NCBI GenBank assembly: GCA_034926635.1
Contig: JAYFQX010000019.1
Span: forward strand, 1 to 64,000
Direction: 5' to 3'
From: Christensenella sp034926635
GTDB taxonomy: Bacteria > Bacillota > Clostridia > Christensenellales > Christensenellaceae
DNA: 64,000 nt
The notes under the pieces are model-generated. The model ran no database searches. It had not been told where the DNA came from and was given only the letters and a program-made list of their open reading frames with translations. How positions within the stretch are numbered: the stretch's first letter is position 1; each line of letters starts with the position of its first letter. Positions 8,276 through 16,418 of this stretch are shown here, piece by piece. The position numbers and the translations under genes are program-made.

Positions 8276-9133
8276 TTAAACATTGTACTCAAATATGGTA
8301 TCCTTAAACTCCCGAACCGGTTTTATTTCTTCAGGCGGAAAAATCTGTCCCGCAACCGGCAGCATTGGATTATATACTGTTTCAATATCCATTACCCCGT
8401 ATTTTTTGGCATTAACTTCTGTTCTTTGAAGTTTTCCGCTAACCAGCACTGCACACATACTCGGATATACGATCGCATAAACAGCAATCGACGTTCCCTC
8501 CGGCAAGCTTTTTAATAATTTATCGTACTCTTCTGAGAATACCAAACGGTTTGTTTGCGTTAATCTGGCCTGCGGTACTGCCAACAGCTTTGGATATCCG
8601 TCTTTATCGACATACGCCAGCACCTTAAATCCCTGCTCCGCATCAAAATATTGACGCGTCAAAACATTGACAGCTTCCGGTTTTTTCCCTGCGCCGACCT
8701 TTTCCAATACACCTACGATATCGGCAGACGCCTGTTTTATTTCATCTAGGTCAAATTGTATTTCCTCAAAAGCTTTTTTCTTCAAAATATGCGCCGGAGA
8801 ATATCCGTTTACATTGTTATAGCGAAATTCCGGGATCTGGTTTAATGCATCCAGCATCTTTCCACTTTTTTGGCTCTCTACCCAATCGGCTTTTCCTGCC
8901 GCAGCTTTAGTCCCCCCAATTACCGAAAGAAACCCAACCTTCGTACGTACCCGTTGGTTTCTCTTTGACTTTCCCGCCGAATATTCTCCCCAAATGAACG
9001 TATCTCCATCATAAATGTGAAGCGATGTTAGCATTGTAATATGAGGCGTGCCATCCTCATTCACCGTACCGTAAAAATCGATTTGTTCTTCATCATGCCG
9101 ATAGGATGTATTTACTTTATTAATTGATTTCAT
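8276..9133 (-). CDS. FMN-binding split-barrel (pyridoxamine oxidase-like) protein in the GRE operon
   Basis: The 285-residue protein resembles the pyridoxamine 5'-phosphate oxidase superfamily: the opening DFYGTVNEDGTPHITMLTS, the strand FIWGEYSAGKSKRNQR and VGFLSVIGG match the flavin-contacting strands of the split barrel. A second similar segment (about 165-260, VLAYVDKDGYPKLLAVPQ) suggests two barrel halves on one chain, longer than the usual 130-200 residues. The ribosome site AAAGGAG precedes ATG 9133. It lies between the activase gene and gldA in the same operon, so a redox job on a pathway intermediate or on the radical system is possible, but no reaction is known to me. Family confidence is moderate, function unknown. 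Confidence 0.7.
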   Translation of the reverse strand: MKSINKVNTSYRHDEEQIDFYGTVNEDGTPHITMLTSLHIYDGDTFIWGEYSAGKSKRNQRVRTKVGFLSVIGGTKAAAGKADWVESQKSGKMLDALNQIPEFRYNNVNGYSPAHILKKKAFEEIQFDLDEIKQASADIVGVLEKVGAGKKPEAVNVLTRQYFDAEQGFKVLAYVDKDGYPKLLAVPQARLTQTNRLVFSEEYDKLLKSLPEGTSIAVYAIVYPSMCAVLVSGKLQRTEVNAKKYGVMDIETVYNPMLPVAGQIFPPEEIKPVREFKDTIFEYNV

Positions 9134-9161
9134 GGTTCATTTCTCCTTTCCAGTACAAAAA

Positions 9162-10136
9162 TTATGTTAATATTGCCGGTTCTTCTTCGGTTTTCATTGC
9201 CCCCGTCCACATAACCGTTTCCGGATTTACACCGCTGCTCAATGCCACCTCATATAGGCGTTCCATTTTTTCTTTTTTGATGAGCGCAATATCATTTAAC
9301 TGCCAATCCATATCTAACCGTTCATATTTGTCCTTGCATAGGTTATTGAAGGCCAGCAGCTCCCAGCGTTCAACCACCGGCTGCAAATATTCCGCAATAA
9401 ACTTTCCAATATAGAGGATGTTTTCATCCGAATCCGTAATATGGGGGATAACCGGTGTCCTGATCCATAATTTTGTTTCCGGATGAAGCGCACAATATTC
9501 CGCAATATACCGCGCGTTTTTAAGAATTGTTTCATTATCCACGTGGGTATACTTTTGATGTTTCCTGCGTTCATAGATCTTAAGGTCTAAGAGTACCAGG
9601 TTGGTATAAGGCAGGATCCCCTCAAAAACTTCCTGCCCTACCATACCTGCCGTATCAAGTGCAGTATGAATTCGTTCTTCCTGCAGCCGGCGGAAAAACT
9701 TTGTAACAAATCCCGCCTGCAAAAGGCATTCTCCGCCCGAAGCGGTAATACCACCCTCTGTCCCGAAATAATTCCTATCCTTAAGCACCTCATATACGAG
9801 ATCTTCCAGCTTCCATTCTGTGCCCTGTACCTCCATCGCAAGCGTCGGGCATTTCTTTACACAGCTCTCGCATGCCACACAAGTAGCCCTGTTAACCGAA
9901 ATCCCAGCTTCCGTCAATTGGATGCTATCGGTCGGGCATGCTTCAATGCATAATCCACACCCCATACACCTGGATGCATACCATTCAATTTGTTTTTTAT
10001 GCGACAGGCTTTCCGGATTATGACACCAAGCACAACGCAGATTACAGCCTTTAAAGAACACGGTGGTGCGCAATCCCGGGCCGTCTTCGGTCGATAATCT
10101 CTGGATATTGAGTAGCAAAGCTTTGTTGTCGTCCAT
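9162..10136 (-). CDS. Glycyl radical enzyme activase (radical SAM)
   Basis: This protein makes the glycyl radical on the neighbouring enzyme by reductive cleavage of S-adenosylmethionine. The 324-residue chain has the radical-SAM triad C31xxxC35xxC38 in GCNLRCAWC, then two ferredoxin-type clusters, Cys57/60/63/67 (CMGCGLCIEACP) and Cys86/89/92/96 (CVACESCVKKCP). The two extra clusters are usual for activases of eliminase-type glycyl radical enzymes and absent from the pyruvate formate-lyase activase. GITASGGECLLQ is the SAM-binding GGE region. It follows the glycyl radical enzyme gene by 30 bp and is certainly its partner. Confidence 0.95.
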   Translation of the reverse strand: MDDNKALLLNIQRLSTEDGPGLRTTVFFKGCNLRCAWCHNPESLSHKKQIEWYASRCMGCGLCIEACPTDSIQLTEAGISVNRATCVACESCVKKCPTLAMEVQGTEWKLEDLVYEVLKDRNYFGTEGGITASGGECLLQAGFVTKFFRRLQEERIHTALDTAGMVGQEVFEGILPYTNLVLLDLKIYERRKHQKYTHVDNETILKNARYIAEYCALHPETKLWIRTPVIPHITDSDENILYIGKFIAEYLQPVVERWELLAFNNLCKDKYERLDMDWQLNDIALIKKEKMERLYEVALSSGVNPETVMWTGAMKTEEEPAILT

Positions 10137-10166
10137 GTTCCCATGCTCTCTTTCGTTTAATTTCTC

Positions 10167-12677
10167 TTAAAACTTCTGATGGCTTTCCCTCGCAATAATT
10201 TCGTTTTGCAGTTCTTTACCGATCGAGGTAAAATATGCGTTATATCCAGTCACACGAACCAGCAAAGTGCTGTAATCATCCGGATGCTCCTGCGCATCTT
10301 TGAGCATATCGACATCAAGGATATTGATCTGTAGGGCAGTCCCGCCATTTTCAATATACCCTTTTAAAAACGTCTTGAACTTTTTCTTATGCTCGGGGTC
10401 ACGCAACACCGTCGGATTAAACGTAATCGTATGGCTTGCCCCGTTAGGCAGACAGTTCTTATAATGCTCAAAATCACCTGTGTCCCAATCCTTGCCTCCC
10501 AAAGCTTTCCCGACAGAATTGGTGTTCGCGGTCGGTCCGTTAATATCCGCCCCATTTGACGGACAGATTGCGTTAGACAAAAACTGTCCGCGTTTTCTTC
10601 CGTCCGGCGTTGCAAACGTGATCCCCGCGTAAGTGACCCAATAATTCCAGCTCAGCATCCCCGGTCTATATTGTTCGTCGCTGCCTATCGTGCGGTACTT
10701 CCAACATTCTGACGTCCAAAGATCCATAATCCGTTTTGCCAGCGCATCCGCTTCATCATCGTCACGTCCGTATTTCGGCGCTTTGTTTTTGGCAATCGCC
10801 TGCAAGACCTCATAACCTTCCCAATTTGCTTCCAGAGCCTTGATCAATTCGTCCATTGTACAAATTTTTTCGTCATATACCAGGTATTTAATTGCCAGAA
10901 GAGAATCAACTGTCGTTGCATAAGATACACCTTCGATGGTGCAAAAGCGCAGCTCTGCCCCGCCTGCGACAACATCTTTTCCGCGTTCTGCACAGCCTTT
11001 CATCAAGACGGAAAGAAAAGGCGTGGGGCTATACTTCGCCCGCATGAAATCGCCAAGATTATAGAGTTCCACACTCTTTTGGATGACATACTTGATCTGC
11101 TCCTCAAACGCAATATAAAACTCTTCGAATGTCCCAAATTCCCGTGGATCCCCCGTTTCCGGACCATCCTGCGCGATGGGATAAGCTTTCCCCGCAAAGT
11201 CAAAGTGGTCTACCAGATCCTTTCCGTTTCCGAGCGCGAGTTCGACAGCTTTTACGAGCACGACATTACAATTCACCGTCTCCGAGCGGTCGTTTCCGAC
11301 CATGGTATTTTCCATACATCCTACCGAAGCATACTCAAACACATTGTCTTCGTTGATCAGCTCTTCCACGTGCCCTTCTTTTGCCTCGCGCATCATCCCC
11401 GCCATGGCGCGCTCATCAAAATTAATCAAAAACGGCGCTCCCTGGCTATGGCTCACCATATCAACGACTTTATCCAAAACCTCATCCGGCGTTCCCCTGT
11501 GCAGTCTGACATTCGGTTTCGGCTCCAACATCGGCGTCATATCATCTATGACTTCAAACAACGCCATTGTAAAGTCATTGGAAACATCGATGCCGCCTTT
11601 TCCTGCTCCTGAAAAGTTGAACAACTGCCCATATCCTGCTGTGATCCCTTGGTTACAGCCAACCTGAATCGCCGCGTCATAAGCCGTATTACAATGGATA
11701 AAAAAGCATTTTAAAATTTCTTTGCCGAATTCCCTGTCCATTCCCTGTTCCAGAGACTTCTTCCAATAAGGATAGAGATATCGGTCGATATTGCCAAACG
11801 ACGTTCCTGCACCGGGATAGTTTTCATCTGCCATAATCAGCATATGCGGGATCCATAGGCTGAGCATCGCTTCCCAAAAATTAGTTGCAGGTTCCCACGG
11901 TACGCGACGAAGCATTTTAGCCATCTCAAGCAGTTCTTCTTTTCGCTGGGGTGTATTCGCTTTTGGCGCAAGTTCTTCGCAATAATCCGCATATTTTGCG
12001 GCAAGCTCTTTTGCCATGAGGCAGGACGTCATCATCGCGCGTAGCTGACCGCCACGCTCTCCATCTTGCTCCTCTTTTGAAAGACCGTTCAATAATCTTT
12101 CATAATATTCGTATTCGCTCCGCAGTCCAAAATCAATGATCTTCTGATGCCCGGGAATCAAGTGTCCCGCCGCCGGGCCCAGGTTTCCAAAACCCCTGTT
12201 GTTGTATTCGTCACAGCGCACCGAATATCCATCCATACCGTTTAACATTTTCTCGCGCTGTTCGGTCTCTTCTTTTGTCAGGCAATGCGAAAGCCGCAGG
12301 TTAAATCTCGCTCCCGCAATCAGGTCTCCCGGGAAAATTTCAATCGGGACATGGTTCACCATGACCTCTCTGTTAAACCATGCCTTACGTTCTGCGATCG
12401 TCTGATCATAAAATCCTTCTGGCACCTCAATAACATGCGAAAGTCCGATCTGCTTTGCAGATGCTTCTGTGACACGATATCCACGCACTTCCTCATAGGT
12501 AATGGTATTGATCGTCATATCATAAAGCAAATCCCAGGATTCACCCGTTGAAAACGAAAGGTATTCGTTATTCCATTCGCGTTCCCTGCCTTTATAATAA
12601 AAATCGCGTAGCCATTGGATCCTTGGCGAGAGATTTTTTGGTTTTTTTAGCATATCCAGCGTATTTTTTTCTGACAT
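10167..12677 (-). CDS. Glycyl radical enzyme, PFL-like, GCMEN active-site variant
   Basis: The 836-residue protein is an oxygen-sensitive radical enzyme of the pyruvate formate-lyase-like superfamily. The thiyl-radical cysteine is Cys454 in SVGCMENTMVG, with the Glu456 two residues on that serves as base in diol dehydratases and C-N/C-S lyases (commonly GCVE). The radical glycine is Gly811 in RVTGYNAYF, close to the C-terminus as usual. The hydrophobic residue between Cys and Glu is Met, and the following NTMVGNDRSETVN differs from the GCVEP form of glycerol and choline enzymes, so I do not assign a substrate. ATG 12677 is preferred over GTG 12686 because it has a GGAG site at correct distance. 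It lies between its ABC importer and activase. Confidence 0.9.
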   Translation of the reverse strand: MSEKNTLDMLKKPKNLSPRIQWLRDFYYKGREREWNNEYLSFSTGESWDLLYDMTINTITYEEVRGYRVTEASAKQIGLSHVIEVPEGFYDQTIAERKAWFNREVMVNHVPIEIFPGDLIAGARFNLRLSHCLTKEETEQREKMLNGMDGYSVRCDEYNNRGFGNLGPAAGHLIPGHQKIIDFGLRSEYEYYERLLNGLSKEEQDGERGGQLRAMMTSCLMAKELAAKYADYCEELAPKANTPQRKEELLEMAKMLRRVPWEPATNFWEAMLSLWIPHMLIMADENYPGAGTSFGNIDRYLYPYWKKSLEQGMDREFGKEILKCFFIHCNTAYDAAIQVGCNQGITAGYGQLFNFSGAGKGGIDVSNDFTMALFEVIDDMTPMLEPKPNVRLHRGTPDEVLDKVVDMVSHSQGAPFLINFDERAMAGMMREAKEGHVEELINEDNVFEYASVGCMENTMVGNDRSETVNCNVVLVKAVELALGNGKDLVDHFDFAGKAYPIAQDGPETGDPREFGTFEEFYIAFEEQIKYVIQKSVELYNLGDFMRAKYSPTPFLSVLMKGCAERGKDVVAGGAELRFCTIEGVSYATTVDSLLAIKYLVYDEKICTMDELIKALEANWEGYEVLQAIAKNKAPKYGRDDDEADALAKRIMDLWTSECWKYRTIGSDEQYRPGMLSWNYWVTYAGITFATPDGRKRGQFLSNAICPSNGADINGPTANTNSVGKALGGKDWDTGDFEHYKNCLPNGASHTITFNPTVLRDPEHKKKFKTFLKGYIENGGTALQINILDVDMLKDAQEHPDDYSTLLVRVTGYNAYFTSIGKELQNEIIARESHQKF

Positions 12678-12728
12678 TTCCTTCACTCCTTATCTTTATA
12701 TGATCGAAAATATTACATCTGCATCATC

Positions 12729-14240
12729 TTAAAAAGAATGCATTGCTTCCAGCACGCCTTGTTCGCTGAAATTCTTATCTTTCCTTTTGATTTCGGATGC
12801 TATCCTCCCTGCGCTCAGGATCAATATCCTATCGCAAATATTCAGCAATTCGCGCGTTTCCGGAGAAAAGACGATAATCCCTTTTCCCTGCATTTTTTCG
12901 TTGATCAATAGATTGTAAATTTCATTTTTGGCTTTTACATCAACGCCGCGTGTGGGTTCATCAATCAGGATCACATCAGAATTGCGCAGCAGCCATTTTG
13001 CCACCACAACCTTTTGTTGGTTTCCTCCCGATAAAAACTGTACCGCCTGCTTAGGGCCGGTTGTTTTGATCTCCAGCTTCTCAATATATTCATTTGCAGC
13101 GTCCAGCATTTTATTTCCGGAAAGTATTCCGCCCTGTTTCATTTTCTCGAGGGACGCAACCGTGATATTATCTTCAACGGAAAGCATAATGGCCGCCCCT
13201 TCTTTTTGCCTGTCATTTGTAATCATGCCGATTCCATTGGCAATCGCTTCTTTTGGGGTAGATGGATGGATCGTTTTACCATCTTTTACCATTTCGCCTC
13301 CATCAGGCTGCAACACCCCAAAGACGGAAAACATTAATTCCGTAATTCCGGAACCCTTTAGCCCCGCCAGCCCAATAATCTCCCCCTTATGAAGATCAAT
13401 AGAAATGTCTTCATATAGGTTGTCCTTTTTCAGCGCCTTTAACTCCAGCAGTTTCTTCCCTTCATGCTCTGCCAATGTTTTTTTGCTGTATTCCCCTTGC
13501 CATCCTTCGCTTTCGCCCAACATTAAGTGAATGATCTTGCTTTCACTGAGCGCCTCTTCTTTCGCAACAAAGGTTCCTGCATTTTTACCGTCCCGCAGCA
13601 CGACGACTTCATCGGATATCGCTACGATTTCCTTTATTTTATGGCTGATATAAATAATCCCCAGTCCCTTTTCACGCAGGCTGTTCACTACTTCGAACAA
13701 ATGCTCTACTTCCTTCTGGTTCAGCGGTGCCGTTACTTCATCTAAAATCAAAATTTTAGGATCCATAAGCATTGCCTTGGCAATAGACACAACGCCTTTG
13801 CCTACCAACGAAAGGTTCTGTACAATCTCTTCTACGTCAATAACAAAGCCCAAATAACCAAGCACCCTGCGGCTTTCTTCCTTCATCTTCTCGCGATCCA
13901 ACGTACCTGATTTTTTCATAATTTCACGGTTCAGGAAAATATTCTCATATACTCGCATATTTTCGCACAGCGTGGGTTCCTGGTGCACCATACCAATCCC
14001 ATGTTCTTCTGCTTCCTTCGGGTTCTGGATATTAACGGTTACACCATCCAGTTCCATGGTTCCCCCGTCCTTCGCATAAATTCCCGCTATAATATTGGAG
14101 AGTGTCGATTTTCCGGCACCGTTGGTTCCGATAATCGAAATGACCTGCCCCCTGTCCAGTGCAAAATCTACTTCTTTCAGCACTGGTACGCCCAGGAATC
14201 CCTTTTCGATTTTTTTCATTTCAAGTAATTTTTTTTCCAT
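12729..14240 (-). CDS. Sugar-type ABC transporter ATP-binding protein (RbsA/MglA family)
   Basis: The 503-residue protein has two nucleotide-binding domains in tandem, as in ribose and galactose importers, and would power the two permeases upstream. Domain 1 has a perfect Walker A GTNGAGKST (38-46) and Walker B ILILDEVTAP, but its signature is LSLVGKG instead of LSGGQ. Domain 2 has a degenerate Walker A (GLKGSGITE) but a canonical signature LSGGNQQK and Walker B VILIDEPTRG. This is the usual asymmetry of the family, here with a more eroded first signature than normal. It is the last transporter gene before the glycyl radical enzyme gene. Confidence 0.93.
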   Translation of the reverse strand: MEKKLLEMKKIEKGFLGVPVLKEVDFALDRGQVISIIGTNGAGKSTLSNIIAGIYAKDGGTMELDGVTVNIQNPKEAEEHGIGMVHQEPTLCENMRVYENIFLNREIMKKSGTLDREKMKEESRRVLGYLGFVIDVEEIVQNLSLVGKGVVSIAKAMLMDPKILILDEVTAPLNQKEVEHLFEVVNSLREKGLGIIYISHKIKEIVAISDEVVVLRDGKNAGTFVAKEEALSESKIIHLMLGESEGWQGEYSKKTLAEHEGKKLLELKALKKDNLYEDISIDLHKGEIIGLAGLKGSGITELMFSVFGVLQPDGGEMVKDGKTIHPSTPKEAIANGIGMITNDRQKEGAAIMLSVEDNITVASLEKMKQGGILSGNKMLDAANEYIEKLEIKTTGPKQAVQFLSGGNQQKVVVAKWLLRNSDVILIDEPTRGVDVKAKNEIYNLLINEKMQGKGIIVFSPETRELLNICDRILILSAGRIASEIKRKDKNFSEQGVLEAMHSF

Positions 14241-14280
14241 ATTACCTACCTACTGAAATTTTATAGTTTGAAAGCGCACA

Positions 14281-15327
14281 TCAAATTTCGATGATTTTTA
14301 ATTCTTTCAGCCGCTTGCTCTCGTTTTTTTGATGGATAATCGCAATCACGACGATGATACAGCCCGTAAAGAATAGCTGATAATAGGACATCAACCCCTG
14401 AATATTGAGAATGTTCAATAGGATCGCAATAATTCCCGTTGCCTGCATGGTGCCTGCAATGCTTCCTTTTCCGCCGGAAAGCGCGATCCCTCCGATAATA
14501 GAGATCGCAATGCTGTTCATGTCATAATTACCTTTTGTCGCCTGCGTGATTTCGATCCCCTGCAAACGAGACATGGAGATAATTGCCGCTACCCCGACCA
14601 TCAGACCACAAACAGCGTAAGCGATAATTTTCCATTTATCCGTATTAATACCGGATAGCTTTGCAGCCTTAAGTCCGCCGCCCGTGGCATATAAGCGCAT
14701 TCCAAATTTTGTCTTATTACATAGGAAAATCATAAATAATCCGATTGCGATAAAAACCAAAACGCTGATTGGTACGATGTTTCCAATACTCGCATTTCCG
14801 ATAAACTTGGAAGCCTCCACATCCTTGATAAAAATGGGAATGCCATTTGAGATCATATAGGAGAGCCCCTTCAACAGGAACTGCATTCCAATTGTTGCGA
14901 TAAACGCCGGTATTTTGAGTTTTGTTACAATCAAACCGTTCCCAATCCCCACAACCACTGCAAATACCAGCGTCAGGATCACAACCAGCTCCCAGCCTCC
15001 GGTCATAAATCCGGATTTTCCCTGCAAGATGCCTGTTCCTGTCGCCGCACCATAGATCATGTTGGTTACGTTTACCGCCAGGATCGGCGCAAAAACAAGG
15101 TTCGCACCTACCGAAAGGTCAATCTCTTTGGAAACCAGCACAAGGGATTGCCCGATTGAAATAATACCATTGAGCGTACACGCAAACAGGATCACTTGGA
15201 TGTTCATAGGCGATAGCAACGTCGGGTTAATCAGCCAGCCTATAAAAACCTCGGCAATTAATACGATAAGGAGCAGATATTTTGACAGGAATCCCTTCCT
15301 GTTGCTTTTTTCTAAACTTTTTTCCAT
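14281..15327 (-). CDS. Sugar-type ABC transporter permease (RbsC family), second
   Basis: The 348-residue membrane protein has about nine hydrophobic segments and the family motifs GISIGQSLVLVSKEIDLSVG, KIPAFIATIGMQ and the coupling-loop region ISIIGGIALSGGKGS. It belongs to the BPD_transp_2 family that forms the channel of ribose/galactose-type importers. With the adjacent related permease it probably forms a heterodimer rather than the more common homodimer. It follows the other permease gene by 18 bp. The substrate is presumably the sugar, polyol or glycoside consumed by the downstream enzymes. Confidence 0.92.
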   Translation of the reverse strand: MEKSLEKSNRKGFLSKYLLLIVLIAEVFIGWLINPTLLSPMNIQVILFACTLNGIISIGQSLVLVSKEIDLSVGANLVFAPILAVNVTNMIYGAATGTGILQGKSGFMTGGWELVVILTLVFAVVVGIGNGLIVTKLKIPAFIATIGMQFLLKGLSYMISNGIPIFIKDVEASKFIGNASIGNIVPISVLVFIAIGLFMIFLCNKTKFGMRLYATGGGLKAAKLSGINTDKWKIIAYAVCGLMVGVAAIISMSRLQGIEITQATKGNYDMNSIAISIIGGIALSGGKGSIAGTMQATGIIAILLNILNIQGLMSYYQLFFTGCIIVVIAIIHQKNESKRLKELKIIEI

Positions 15328-15345
15328 CTTAATACCGCCTCCCCG

Positions 15346-16323
15346 TTAAGCCTCTTTTAATACGCCTGTTTTCCTGTTTACAAGGCCGTATATAAATACT
15401 ACGGCTATAATCAGGATGCCCTTGATTGCCATCTCCACATAGGTTCCAAGACCGGACAACGCCAGCATGTTCATCAATATCCCCATGGTAACCATGCCGA
15501 ACAGCACCCCCAGAATAGATCCCCTGCCGCCGTCCAGGGATACGCCCCCCAATACTGCAATCGCAATCACCGTTACCTCTTGTCCCACGCCGGCATCAGC
15601 ATTACTTCGACCAATCTGCGTTGTGATTAACGGCGCTGCAAAAGCCGCCATAATACCGCAAATCACAAAGACCGCTATTTTTACTTTATCAATTCGGATG
15701 CCGCTCATCCATGCGGCGCGTTTATTTGCGCCGGTATAATAAATATCTTTGCCAAATTTTGTTTTTGTTGTGATAAACCAGAATACCAATCCAAGAGCAA
15801 CGCACAAAACAAACGTGAGGGGGATCCCGCCTAAATCACCCTTGGCGAGCGTCGTATAAATCGGGTAAGCCGTTGTCATGAACTTAGCCTGTGCATTGGT
15901 AATAATGCAGGCAAGCCCCGAATAGATTGACATGGTCCCAATGGTTACCATCAAAGACGGAACCTTCATTTTGGCAACGATCCAACCATTTAAAAATCCA
16001 CAAGCAGCGCCTACGCCGAGCATCGCTAAAATGGAAAGCGGTTCGCTGAAATCAACAATTTTTGAAATCACCATCACACTAAGCGACATAATCGCACCGA
16101 CTGAAATATCGATTTCTCCCGTCAGTAATACAAGTGCCAACCCAATTGCCATAATCCCTGCGGGTGAATTTACCCGCAATACATTCGCCAAATTTGTCGG
16201 CTGAAAAACATTAGGCACGGCAATCGCCGCAACCAGTAAAAATATAGCAAGTATAATAATTGAAACAAATATTCCGTTCCCACTGGATAAAAGCTTTGAA
16301 ACACGACTGTTTTTCTTTTCCAT
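15346..16323 (-). CDS. Sugar-type ABC transporter permease (RbsC family), first
   Basis: The 325-residue permease has the family motifs GLALVLLTGEIDISVGAIMS, KVPSLMVTIGTM and AIAVLGGVSLDGGRGS and eight to nine membrane segments. It is clearly a paralogue of the next gene, sharing the IDxSVGA and GGxxxxGGxGS motifs. The gene lies behind the binding-protein gene, from which it is separated by a stable hairpin (16372-16393), a layout that usually gives more binding protein than permease. It ends 18 bp before the second permease. Confidence 0.92.
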   Translation of the reverse strand: MEKKNSRVSKLLSSGNGIFVSIIILAIFLLVAAIAVPNVFQPTNLANVLRVNSPAGIMAIGLALVLLTGEIDISVGAIMSLSVMVISKIVDFSEPLSILAMLGVGAACGFLNGWIVAKMKVPSLMVTIGTMSIYSGLACIITNAQAKFMTTAYPIYTTLAKGDLGGIPLTFVLCVALGLVFWFITTKTKFGKDIYYTGANKRAAWMSGIRIDKVKIAVFVICGIMAAFAAPLITTQIGRSNADAGVGQEVTVIAIAVLGGVSLDGGRGSILGVLFGMVTMGILMNMLALSGLGTYVEMAIKGILIIAVVFIYGLVNRKTGVLKEA

Positions 16324-16371
16324 TTCTTTTCTCCACCTCGTGACATCTAACCATGCTGTGACCGGATTTCA

Positions 16372-16393
16372 GGTCCCCTTTTTAAAGGGGACC
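16372..16393 (-). other. Perfect 22-bp palindrome between binding-protein and permease genes
   Basis: A fully self-complementary GC-rich palindrome (10-bp arms, 2-nt centre) lies between the binding-protein stop codon and the permease start. On the minus strand no U tract follows, so it is more likely an mRNA-stabilising or processing hairpin for the upstream gene than a terminator. Confidence 0.6.
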
Positions 16394-16418
16394 CCGTAAT
16401 CCTGTTATATTTCAAAGC

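Noticed and set aside
10167..12677. Pyruvate formate-lyase or glycerol/choline-type assignment for the first radical enzyme
   Set aside because: There is no Cys-Cys pair as in pyruvate formate-lyase, and the GCMEN loop differs from the GCVEP form of glycerol and choline enzymes. The neighbours also lack microcompartment shell genes.
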